A DNA stretch of 5,864 nucleotides from JBFHKO01 sp041595355 (GCA_041595355.1 JBFHKO010000161.1:1-5864), one strand, 5' to 3'; counted from the first letter of the stretch, positions 1-5,484 are shown. Notes: generated by a model not told the origin, from the letters alone. Program-made: numbers and translations.

Positions 1-68
1 AGAGCCTGTTCATAACGCGCCAGGACCGTACTCACTTCCGCTACCACCTCGGGCAGATTGATCTCCAT
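1..68 (-). CDS. hpxZ: HpxZ-like (AtzH/DUF3225-type) protein, N-terminal fragment
   Basis: This is the 5' end of a gene that runs off the left edge; 22 full codons are visible. On the minus strand ATG lies at 68-66, preceded by AGGAGA (complement of 75-80) at a 6-base spacing, so the start is secure. The peptide begins MEINLPEVVAEV and continues to ARYEQA. This INLPEV...RYEQAL opening is what I recall for HpxZ and related AtzH-like small proteins, which belong to the hpxWXYZ group that breaks down oxalurate/oxamate at the end of purine catabolism. With so short a fragment the identification is tentative; another NTF2-like/AtzH-fold protein is possible. The gene is divergent from the ABC importer and shares its control region, which suggests a common nitrogen-scavenging role. 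I saw no clear promoter of its own. Confidence 0.6.
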   Translation of the reverse strand, partial: MEINLPEVVAEVSTVLARYEQA

Positions 69-132
69 AGGGGTTCTCCTCTTCGTTGCATTCGTTGTTC
101 ACTGGCCTCATCGGCCCGACCACCCGCCCGGC

Positions 133-147
133 ACACCAAGTTGGTGC
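133..147. promoter_or_regulatory. NtrC-like enhancer site 1
   Basis: ACACC-AAGTT-GGTGC matches the known NtrC pattern GCACC-N5-GGTGC with one mismatch. Its core, CACCAA-G-TTGGTG (134-146), is a perfect inverted repeat. The centre is about 150 bases upstream of the start point inferred for the sigma-54 promoter at 266-280, which is normal for an enhancer. The site also lies about 65-80 bases upstream of the divergent hpxZ-like gene, so it could serve both directions. Binding is inferred from sequence only. Confidence 0.6.
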
Positions 148-151
148 CAAT

Positions 152-168
152 CGCCCACTTTGGTGCAA
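152..168. promoter_or_regulatory. NtrC-like enhancer site 2 (one strong half)
   Basis: The right half, TTTGGTGCAA (159-168), is a strong NtrC half-site. The left half, CGCCC (152-156), keeps only two of five consensus bases. The centre is about 19 bases from that of site 1, roughly two helical turns. NtrC enhancers are often paired strong plus weak sites, so I read this as the weaker partner. Taken alone it would not be convincing. Confidence 0.45.
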
Positions 169-265
169 TCCGGACGCTCAGCGGGACGGCCATCCGCTCC
201 GCTTTTGCTTACAATTAAGCTCTAACTGCATCCCAGATGCCCATTTTGAGGACAAACTGCAATGC

Positions 266-280
266 TGGTATGGCTGTTGC
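266..280 (+). promoter_or_regulatory. Sigma-54 (-24/-12) promoter for the ABC importer operon
   Basis: TGGTATGGCTGTTGC fits the sigma-54 pattern TGGCACG-N4-TTGCW. The invariant GG (267-268) and GC (279-280) are separated by exactly 10 bases, the -12 element TTGCT is perfect, and the base before TGG is a C as preferred. Transcription would begin near 292, giving a leader of about 63 bases before the first gene. Together with the upstream NtrC-like sites this points to RpoN/NtrC control under nitrogen limitation. An IHF-like A/T-rich stretch around 213-225 lies between enhancer and promoter, but it is weak. Confidence 0.7.
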
Positions 281-306
281 TAGGTTAGCACTGGAACGAT
301 AATTTC

Positions 307-320
307 TTAATGGCCATTAA
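307..320. repeat. 14-base perfect palindrome in importer leader
   Basis: TTAATGGCCATTAA is a perfect palindrome with no spacer. It lies about 15-28 bases downstream of the inferred sigma-54 start point, where a bound repressor would block transcription. It abuts a second palindrome at 321-338. The absence of a loop favours a protein-binding site over an RNA hairpin. The cognate regulator is unknown. Confidence 0.55.
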
Positions 321-338
321 TGGGAATTAATATTCCCA
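321..338. repeat. Inverted repeat TGGGAAT-N4-ATTCCCA in importer leader
   Basis: Perfect 7-base arms flank the spacer TAAT, immediately after the palindrome at 307-320 and ending 7 bases before the GAGGG ribosome binding site (346-350). It could be an operator, or an RNA stem-loop close enough to influence translation of the binding-protein gene. The repeated word ATTAATGG/AATTAAT across both palindromes suggests one protein may recognise both. Confidence 0.5.
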
Positions 339-354
339 ATCCAGCGAGGGTACT

Positions 355-1164
355 ATGATGCAGAGCATGAAATCCTGGAAACGCCTGTCCGGTGCGGTAG
401 TGATGAGTGTGGCCTGCCTGGGCGCAAGCCTGGGAACGGCCCAGGCCGATCAGCTGGACGATATCCAGAAGCGGGGGGTACTGAAGGTCGCCGTGCCCCA
501 GGATTTTCCGCCGTTTGGCTCCGTGGGTGCCGACATGCAACCTCAGGGCTACGATGTGGACATGGCCGGCTACCTGGCCAACAAACTGGCGGTAAAGCTG
601 GAACTGGTCCCGGTCACCAGCGCCAACCGCATCCCCTACCTGCAGACCCGCAAGGTGGACCTGGTCATCTCGAGCCTGGGCAAGAACCCGGAGCGTGAGC
701 AGGCCATCGACTTCAGCCGCGCCTATGCCCCCTTCTTTCTGGGTGTGTTCGGCGCCGAGAGCGTGGCCGCCGACGAGCCGGCAGCCCTGGCCGGCAAGAC
801 GGTGGGCGTGACCCGCGGCGCGGTAGAGGACATGGAGCTGGCCAAGATAGCCCCTGAATCCGCCACCATCAAGCGTTTCGAGGACAACAATACCACCCTG
901 TCCGCCTATCTCTCCGGTCAGGTGGATCTCATCGCCACCGGCAACCTGGTGGTGGCGGAAATCGCCGAACGCTTCCCGGATCGCAAGCCGGCCACCAAGT
1001 TCCTGCTCAAGGACTCTCCCTGCTACATCGGTATCTACAAGGGGGAAACCCGCCTGAAGGAGACGGTCGATGCCCTGGTGGCCGAGGCCATGACAGACGG
1101 CACGCTGAACCGCTTCTCCCAGACCTGGCTGAAGGCACCGCTGCCGGCCAACCTGGGCCAATAA
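355..1164 (+). CDS. Periplasmic solute-binding protein of a polar amino acid-type ABC importer
   Basis: This is an SBP_bac_3 (family 3) periplasmic receptor of 269 residues that delivers ligand to the permeases encoded just downstream. Residues 1-31 form a signal peptide: a basic start (KSWKR), a hydrophobic core and AQA before the cleavage point. The mature protein shows family hallmarks: GVLKVAVPQDFPPF (41-54), GYDVDMA (65-71), VDLVIS (101-106), NPERE..IDFS (111-121) and VGVTRG (150-155). By eye-alignment with LAO/His-binding proteins, the carboxylate-binding Arg of the xxER motif is kept (R114). The Asp that holds the substrate alpha-amino group appears replaced by Gly196, and two Ser/Thr ligands by G109 and V157. 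The ligand may therefore not be a standard amino acid. Tandem ATGs at 355 and 358 compete; GAGGG at 346-350 lies 4 and 7 bases away, so 358 may be the real start. It is the first gene of the operon. Confidence 0.9.
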   Translation: MMQSMKSWKRLSGAVVMSVACLGASLGTAQADQLDDIQKRGVLKVAVPQDFPPFGSVGADMQPQGYDVDMAGYLANKLAVKLELVPVTSANRIPYLQTRKVDLVISSLGKNPEREQAIDFSRAYAPFFLGVFGAESVAADEPAALAGKTVGVTRGAVEDMELAKIAPESATIKRFEDNNTTLSAYLSGQVDLIATGNLVVAEIAERFPDRKPATKFLLKDSPCYIGIYKGETRLKETVDALVAEAMTDGTLNRFSQTWLKAPLPANLGQ

Positions 1165-1177
1165 CGGAATAGTGATC

Positions 1178-1846
1178 ATGAGCTACCAACTGAACTTTCC
1201 CGGCCTGCTGCCCTACCTGCCCGAACTGGGGCAGGGAGTGCTGGCCACCCTGGAGCTCACCCTGTATGCCACCGCCGGTGGCATACTGCTGGGCACCCTG
1301 GGAGCGGCGGCACGCACCAGCCGCGCACCGCTGGCACGCCTGCTTGCCGGCACCTATGTGGAGCTCATCCGCAACACGCCCTTCATCGTGCAGCTGTTCT
1401 TCATCTTCTTCGGCCTGCCGGCCCTGGGCGTCAAGCTCAGCGCCTGGCAGGCGGGACTGCTGGCCATGGTGGTGAACCTCGGTGCCTACAGCAGCGAAAT
1501 CCTGCGGGCCGGCATTGCCGCCACCCCCAAGGGACAGTGGGAAGCCGGCCGCACCCTGGGGCTGACGCACCTGCAGATCTTCACCCGGGTGGTACTGCCG
1601 CCAGCCTTCCAGCGCATCTTCACGCCGCTGGTGGGCCAGTGCATCATCGTCATGCTGGGCTCATCGGTGATCTCCCAGATCTCGGTCGAGGAGCTGACCT
1701 TCGCCGCCAACTTCATCCAGTCACGCAGCTTTCTCAGCTTCGAGTCCTACCTGCTGACCGCCCTGCTCTATCTGCTGCTGGCCATGCTGATGCGCCAGGC
1801 CATGGGCCTGCTGGGCCGCCATCTGTTCAGGAGCCCGATCCGATGA
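1178..1846 (+). CDS. ABC importer permease 1 (HisM/GlnP type)
   Basis: This inner-membrane permease has 222 residues, the usual size for the polar amino acid uptake family. It is hydrophobic with about five membrane segments, roughly 19-43, 56-80, 88-108, 148-168 and 190-210. It carries VELIRNTPFIVQLFF (61-75), typical of His/Glu/Gln/Arg permeases. The cytoplasmic EAA loop that contacts the ATPase is intact: E122-A-G-xxx-G128-x9-VVLP (to 141), preceded by ATPKGQW. I start at ATG 1178 because GGA (1166-1168) sits 9 bases upstream; an in-frame GTG at 1172 is too close to it. The gap from the binding-protein gene is 13 bases. Its stop codon overlaps the next start (ATGA). It most likely pairs with permease 2 as a heterodimer. 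Confidence 0.92.
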   Translation: MSYQLNFPGLLPYLPELGQGVLATLELTLYATAGGILLGTLGAAARTSRAPLARLLAGTYVELIRNTPFIVQLFFIFFGLPALGVKLSAWQAGLLAMVVNLGAYSSEILRAGIAATPKGQWEAGRTLGLTHLQIFTRVVLPPAFQRIFTPLVGQCIIVMLGSSVISQISVEELTFAANFIQSRSFLSFESYLLTALLYLLLAMLMRQAMGLLGRHLFRSPIR

Positions 1847-2499
1847 TGCAATTTACCGACTGGGACATAGTGCGCAACCTGCTGCTGGCCGCGCGCTGGA
1901 CCCTGCTGCTCTCCCTCATCGCCTTTGTGGGTGGCAGCGTGCTGGGCATGCTGCTCACCTTCCTGCGCCTCAGCGGGCGCCGTCCGCTGGTGCTGCTGGT
2001 GCGCGGCTTCGTGGAGCTGTTCCAGGGCACGCCCCTGCTGATGCAGCTGTTCCTGGCCTTCTTTGGTCTCTCCCTGCTGGGACTGAACGTGAATGCCTGG
2101 ACCGCCGCCAGCCTGGCCCTGACCCTGTTCAGCAGCGCCTTCTTGTGCGACATCTGGCGCGGTTGCGTCGAGTCACTGCCGAGGGGCCAATGGGAAGCCT
2201 CCCGTTGTCTGGGGCTGGGCTTCACGCAGACCATGCGCCATGTGATCCTGCCCCAGGCCCTGCGCATTGCCATCGCCCCCACCGTGGGTTTCTCGGTGCA
2301 GGTAGTCAAGGGGACGGCGCTGGCCTCCATCATCGGCTTCGTGGAGCTGACCAAGGCCGGCACCATGCTCAACAACGCCACCTTCCAGCCCTTCAAGGTG
2401 TTTGCCCTGGTGGCACTGCTCTATTTCCTCATCTGCTACCCCCTGTCCCTGTTCAGCCAACATCTGGAGAGACGTCTGAATGTCACTGGTAAGCATTGA
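1843..2499 (+). CDS. ABC importer permease 2 (HisQ/GlnP type)
   Basis: This is the second inner-membrane permease subunit, with 218 residues. It shares the family layout: hydrophobic segments near 15-42, 50-80, 86-105, 145-168 and 184-205, the motif VELFQGTPLLMQLFLAFFG (57-75), and an EAA loop E118-A-S-xxx-G124-x9-VILP (to 137) after SLPRGQW. The start ATG 1843 overlaps the stop of permease 1 as ATGA, indicating translational coupling. AGGAG at 1829-1833 lies 9 bases upstream. A second ATG follows immediately at 1846 but is further from that site. The reading frame stays open upstream to 1537, inside permease 1, but that extension is not a permease and is discarded. The 3' end overlaps the ATPase gene by 20 bases. 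Confidence 0.92.
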   Translation: MMQFTDWDIVRNLLLAARWTLLLSLIAFVGGSVLGMLLTFLRLSGRRPLVLLVRGFVELFQGTPLLMQLFLAFFGLSLLGLNVNAWTAASLALTLFSSAFLCDIWRGCVESLPRGQWEASRCLGLGFTQTMRHVILPQALRIAIAPTVGFSVQVVKGTALASIIGFVELTKAGTMLNNATFQPFKVFALVALLYFLICYPLSLFSQHLERRLNVTGKH

Positions 2500-3208
2500 A
2501 CAAGTCCATAAATTCTATGGCGACAACCATGTCCTCAAGGGCGTCGACCTCAAGGTGGCCGCCGGGGAAGTGATCTCCATCATCGGTCGCAGCGGCTCCG
2601 GCAAGAGCACCCTGCTGCGCTGCATCAACGGCCTGGAGAAGTTCGATCAGGGCGCCATCATCGTCGACAACCAGGCGGTGGACGAGGACGAACGCCACCT
2701 GCGCGAGCTGAGCCGCACCGTGGGCATGGTGTTCCAGAACTTCAACCTGTTCCCGCACCTGACGGTGGCGGAAAACATCATGCTGGCGCCGCAGTTGGTG
2801 CTGAAAAAGTCCCGCGCCGACTGCCGGGTGCAGGCCGAAAACCTGCTGGCCAAGGTGGGCCTTGCGGACAAGGCCGACCAGTACCCCGGCAACCTCTCCG
2901 GCGGTCAGCAGCAACGGGTAGCCATCGCCCGCTCCCTGGCCATGGAGCCCAAGGTGCTCCTGTGCGACGAGATCACCTCGGCGCTGGATCCGGAACTGGT
3001 GGGCGATGTGCTCAAGGTGCTGGAGCAGCTCAAGGCCGAGGGCATGACCTTGATCCTGGTGACCCACGAGATGAACTTCGCCCGCGACGTCGGCGATCGG
3101 CTGGTGTTCATGCATCAGGGCACGGTGTGGGAGAGCGGCCCCAGCCGTGAGCTGTTCCAGAATCCTCGCACACCGGAGCTGCAAAGTTTCATCAAGGCGG
3201 TGCTGTAA
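2480..3208 (+). CDS. ABC importer ATP-binding subunit (GlnQ/HisP type)
   Basis: This cytoplasmic ATPase of 242 residues powers the importer as a homodimer. All motifs are present: Walker A GRSGSGKST (36-44), Q-loop QNFNLFPHLTV (86-96), signature LSGGQQQR (139-146), Walker B VLLCDE (159-164, D163 and catalytic E164), D-loop SALDPE (167-172) and H-loop His196 in THEM. The usual DEPTSALD reads DEITSALD here; a non-Pro residue at this point does not touch catalysis and I do not regard it as inactivating. ATG 2480 lies inside the end of permease 2 (20-base overlap), with GGAG at 2466-2469 10 bases upstream. It is the last gene of the operon. I see no convincing intrinsic terminator in the 147 bases that follow. 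Confidence 0.95.
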   Translation: MSLVSIEQVHKFYGDNHVLKGVDLKVAAGEVISIIGRSGSGKSTLLRCINGLEKFDQGAIIVDNQAVDEDERHLRELSRTVGMVFQNFNLFPHLTVAENIMLAPQLVLKKSRADCRVQAENLLAKVGLADKADQYPGNLSGGQQQRVAIARSLAMEPKVLLCDEITSALDPELVGDVLKVLEQLKAEGMTLILVTHEMNFARDVGDRLVFMHQGTVWESGPSRELFQNPRTPELQSFIKAVL

Positions 3209-3224
3209 GATATCAGGCCGTTTA

Positions 3225-3253
3225 TTGACTGCCGTCACAGCCACGTCTAAAAA
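3225..3253 (+). promoter_or_regulatory. Candidate sigma-70 promoter for lipoprotein/barrel pair
   Basis: TTGACT (3225-3230, 5 of 6 to TTGACA), a 17-base spacer, and TAAAAA (3248-3253, 4 of 6 to TATAAT). The start point would be near 3260, leaving a leader of about 95 bases before the lipoprotein gene. This suggests a unit separate from the ABC operon. The -10 is imperfect, and read-through from the importer is also possible because no terminator is evident between them. Confidence 0.45.
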
Positions 3254-3355
3254 GCGCACTCCCCATCCGGCCGCCACTAGAGTTATGGAGTCAACCAGCC
3301 CCGGCGCTGCCACGGGCACAGGGAATGATCCCCACAGGATGGAGGAGGTGCGCAG

Positions 3356-4477
3356 ATGAACAGACACACAACGATGGCGCTCTGGAGCGCCCTGAGCCTG
3401 CCGGTACTGACCGGCTGTGGCGGTGGCGGCGGCAGTGACGCGGCCACCACCGATATTATCGATATCCCCCTGGCCATCACGACGGAGAACGCCCCCGCGG
3501 TCACCCGTGAGGTGCTAAACAGCACCGATACTGTCACGCCCCAAAATACGGTTGCCCTGCTGCCAGTCGGCCTCGCCGTCGAGGGCACACGCCCTGTGCC
3601 GCGCATCAACAGCAGCGCGCTGCTGCAGCGGGCCCTGCAACCGGTGCTGAGTCTCTCCCCCCAGGGGCTCGGCAGTGTCACCGGTATCAGCCAGACCGCG
3701 AGCCTGTCATGTTCAAGCGGCAGCGCCAGCGTGACCCTGACCACCGCCAGCAGCAATGCTGAGGTGATCGGCCCCGGCGATAGACTGGAGCTGTACGCCA
3801 GCCACTGCACCCTCAGCGACGACTCGGGCGGCGACAGCCTCCGTATCAACGGCCGCGTCACCCTCGTTCTGGAGGCCCCCAGCGGCTTCCCGCCCCGGGA
3901 GGGCTTCCCCAGTCATGACAGTTGGAGCGCGGATGACCTCTACGGCATGGATACCCAGCAACTGCAGGGGAGCTTCAGCGGTTTCAGCATCCAGACAAAC
4001 GGCGCCCAGAACATGGCCCTGTTCCTGAATGGCAGCCTACGGCTGCGCACGGGCAGCGACCCGCTGGCCGAACTCGAATATGCCTCCATGAATGGCACCC
4101 TGCGCCTGAGCCTGGTCGATACCGCTCAGCCATTGGACTTCACCCTGAGTGATGTCGACATGGAAGGACTCGTTCGCAACGAAGACACGCCCCTGATGTT
4201 CGCCGAGATGCGCTACAACGTCAGCTATGGATCCAGAACCCTCGGCGGCCGTGGCGGCCGGATCAGCATCCGCACCCAGCAGCCGCTGATCCACGATGCC
4301 AGCACGGGGTATCCGCTGGAAAGCGGCGAGCTGACGATCAGCGGTGCCGCCGGCAGTTGGGTCCGCGTCACCATACCCGGACCCAACTCGGATCTGCAGC
4401 TGGCCATCGATGCCAACGGCGATGGCCAAGCGGAGCAATTCCGCGATCTGAGCTGGACGGACCTGGATGCCCGCTAG
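3356..4477 (+). CDS. Exported lipoprotein of unknown function
   Basis: I do not recognise a named family. The 373-residue product has a lipoprotein signal: basic/polar start, hydrophobic 8-17 and lipobox LTGC with the lipidated Cys21. The residue after Cys is Gly, not Asp, so outer-membrane delivery is likely. A Gly-rich tether (CGGGGGSD, 21-28) and a Ser/Thr-rich region follow. The rest looks beta-rich, with a recurring NG-x-L/V-x-L strand motif at INGRVTLVL (164-172), LNGSLRLRT (224-232) and MNGTLRLSL (245-253). The C-terminal part has GELTISGAAGSWVRVTI (324-340) and an EF-hand-like acidic loop, D352-A-N-G-D-G (352-357), so Ca2+ binding is possible. Two mature cysteines other than the lipidated one, C119 and C151, could form a disulfide. 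AGGAGGT at 3343-3349, 6 bases before ATG, is a near-ideal ribosome site, implying high expression. Its end overlaps the next gene by 11 bases. Confidence 0.8.
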   Translation: MNRHTTMALWSALSLPVLTGCGGGGGSDAATTDIIDIPLAITTENAPAVTREVLNSTDTVTPQNTVALLPVGLAVEGTRPVPRINSSALLQRALQPVLSLSPQGLGSVTGISQTASLSCSSGSASVTLTTASSNAEVIGPGDRLELYASHCTLSDDSGGDSLRINGRVTLVLEAPSGFPPREGFPSHDSWSADDLYGMDTQQLQGSFSGFSIQTNGAQNMALFLNGSLRLRTGSDPLAELEYASMNGTLRLSLVDTAQPLDFTLSDVDMEGLVRNEDTPLMFAEMRYNVSYGSRTLGGRGGRISIRTQQPLIHDASTGYPLESGELTISGAAGSWVRVTIPGPNSDLQLAIDANGDGQAEQFRDLSWTDLDAR

Positions 4478-5288
4478 CAAAGGCACCGGACACCGGGCCG
4501 CCATGCTGCTGACACTGGCGCTCCTGATCTCGTCGTTGCCGGTGCGGGCGGCGCTGACATGGCACCTGGCGGCAGATATCAAGGCCTTTGATTACCGGGA
4601 AACCCGCGAGGGTCAACGGCTGGATCGGGAGCAGGGCTGGTTGCCGGGCCTGGCCGTCGGCCTCGAGTGGGAACGGGGATCGTGGAGCCTCATCCCCGAG
4701 CTGGCCTGGCATGGCGGGCAGGTCGACTATGAGGGGCAAACCCAGGCCGGGCAGCCCCACAGCACCGATACCGACACCCGCCTGCTGCGCTCCGGCCTGC
4801 TCGCCGCCTACCGCCTGCCGCTGGCCCCCCTGCAGTGGAGTCTGCTTGCCGGCATCCACCACCTGCAATGGCAGCGCAACATTCAAGCCAACGGCGGCGT
4901 CGCTGGCATTGATGAGCGTTATCGCTGGCAGGAGGGCAGCCTGGGGCTACAACTGGCCCTGCCTGCCGCACAACCGGCCTCCTGGCGGCTGCAGCTGCAC
5001 TATCTGACCATCCTTTCGCCGCGTCTGACGGCAGAGCCGGCCGGCTTTGATCCCCTCAGCCTGCAACTGGGTGCCAGCCATGGCTGGCGCGTCCTCCTGT
5101 CCCTGCCGCTGCCGGACGCCGCCGGTGGCCACTGGTCTGTGGAGCCCTACTGGGAACGCTGGCGCTTCGGCCAGAGCGCGGCCCGGCCCCTGACCCGCAA
5201 CGGGCTGGCCACCGGCTGGCTGGCCAGGGAGCCCGACAGCCTGAGCCAACATTGGGGCCTGCGGCTTCGCTACCGGTTTGGTGGCTGA
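4467..5288 (+). CDS. Putative outer-membrane beta-barrel protein, unknown function
   Basis: This exported protein has 273 residues. Residues 1-28 form a signal peptide (K5 and R10 in the n-region, hydrophobic 12-22, VRA before cleavage at A29). ATG 4467 is preferred over the internal ATG 4503, which would lose the positive charges. The mature part has alternating polar/hydrophobic stretches rich in Trp, Tyr and Leu, which I read as about ten amphipathic strands (near 31-41, 60-70, 73-88, 105-118, 123-137, 152-165, 172-184, 198-215, 222-233, 261-271). The last strand, HWGLRLRYRF, resembles a barrel beta-signal but is followed by GG rather than ending in Phe. No catalytic motif is evident. The start lies 11 bases inside the lipoprotein gene with only a weak ribosome site, so translation is probably coupled to it. 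It is likely a membrane partner of that lipoprotein. Family unknown. Confidence 0.75.
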   Translation: MPASKGTGHRAAMLLTLALLISSLPVRAALTWHLAADIKAFDYRETREGQRLDREQGWLPGLAVGLEWERGSWSLIPELAWHGGQVDYEGQTQAGQPHSTDTDTRLLRSGLLAAYRLPLAPLQWSLLAGIHHLQWQRNIQANGGVAGIDERYRWQEGSLGLQLALPAAQPASWRLQLHYLTILSPRLTAEPAGFDPLSLQLGASHGWRVLLSLPLPDAAGGHWSVEPYWERWRFGQSAARPLTRNGLATGWLAREPDSLSQHWGLRLRYRFGG

Positions 5289-5303
5289 GCGACCGCCTTT
5301 TTT
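5280..5303 (+). terminator. Rho-independent terminator overlapping the barrel gene stop
   Basis: GGTGG (5280-5284) pairs with CCGCC (5293-5297) through five pairs including one G-U. The 8-base loop contains the TGA stop (5286-5288), and a run of six T follows (5298-5303). The stem is short but GC-rich and directly abuts the T tract. It would end the lipoprotein/barrel transcript. Confidence 0.6.
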
Positions 5304-5339
5304 CCCCACTGAAATATCCGCCCGGGGTCGCCGGCCGCC

Positions 5340-5372
5340 GCCGCGCTCCAGGCCCGGAATGCGGCATTTTTT
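5340..5372 (+). terminator. Possible second terminator-like element
   Basis: GCCGC (5340-5344) can pair with GCGGC (5361-5365) across a 16-base GC-rich loop, followed by A and six T (5367-5372). The loop is long and the stem short, so this is weaker than the element at 5280-5303. It may be a backup terminator that insulates the downstream PTS gene. Confidence 0.3.
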
Positions 5373-5390
5373 GGGTCTGATGGCCAGGTA

Positions 5391-5412
5391 AATTGTGCAC
5401 TGGCTCTATTTC
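5391..5412. promoter_or_regulatory. Weak CRP-like site
   Basis: The left half, AATTGTG, is good and the right half, TCTATTT, is degenerate. By hand count it matches 13 of 22 positions of the CRP consensus. Its place upstream of fructose-PTS operators makes catabolite control plausible, but the match alone is weak. Confidence 0.3.
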
Positions 5413-5448
5413 TCGATAACGGATTTCACCCTCTGCTTGCCGCCAAAA

Positions 5449-5462
5449 CTGAATCGATACAG
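5449..5462. promoter_or_regulatory. FruR/Cra-like operator 1
   Basis: CTGAATC-GATACAG is an inverted repeat with a single mismatch between arms. It closely matches the Cra/FruR core GCTGAAWCGNTTCAGC known from fructose PTS operons. Its position upstream of a fruA-like gene supports the call: the regulator would be expected to sense fructose 1-phosphate. Confidence 0.65.
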
Positions 5463-5470
5463 CATGACAG

Positions 5471-5484
5471 CCGAAACGATTCTT
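5471..5484. promoter_or_regulatory. FruR/Cra-like operator 2
   Basis: CCGAAAC-GATTCTT matches the strong half CTGAAWC with one mismatch and the second half GATTCAG with two. Its centre is 22 bases from that of operator 1, two helical turns, so both would be bound on the same DNA face. This is the weaker of the pair. Confidence 0.55.

Noticed and set aside
137..151. Minus-strand TTGGCACC followed by TTGG as a sigma-54 promoter for the hpxZ-like gene
   Set aside because: The -24 part is perfect, but the -12 part is TTGG instead of TTGC and the spacing is one base short. The sequence is better explained as an NtrC-like palindrome.
207..225. GCTTA-CAAT-TAAGC inverted repeat and overlapping IHF-like AATTAA-N4-TAA, plus TACAAT as a -10
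   Set aside because: The 5-base arms are short, the IHF match has two mismatches, and TACAAT has no -35 at proper distance. An IHF site would fit the sigma-54 arrangement but is not strong enough to annotate.
86..283. Plus-strand open frame of 65 codons starting at TTG
   Set aside because: It covers the NtrC-like sites and most of the sigma-54 promoter, has no ribosome site, and its product is a mix of residues with no recognisable pattern.
307..1179. Long minus-strand open frame opposite the binding-protein gene
   Set aside because: It is a GC-driven shadow of a clearly real plus-strand gene; its product has no family features. The same applies to the minus-strand frames opposite the permeases, ATPase, lipoprotein and barrel genes.
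1537..1842. Upstream in-frame extension of permease 2
   Set aside because: It lies within permease 1, reads as Pro/His-rich non-membrane sequence, and the ATGA overlap at 1843 with AGGAG upstream gives a normal-length permease.
3258..3290. ACTCC ... GGAGT inverted repeat between the ATPase and lipoprotein genes
   Set aside because: Five-base arms around a 23-base loop without a T tract are expected by chance.
5358..5368. AATGC-G-GCATT as a hairpin before the T tract
   Set aside because: A one-base loop cannot form; the longer-range pairing at 5340-5365 is more realistic.
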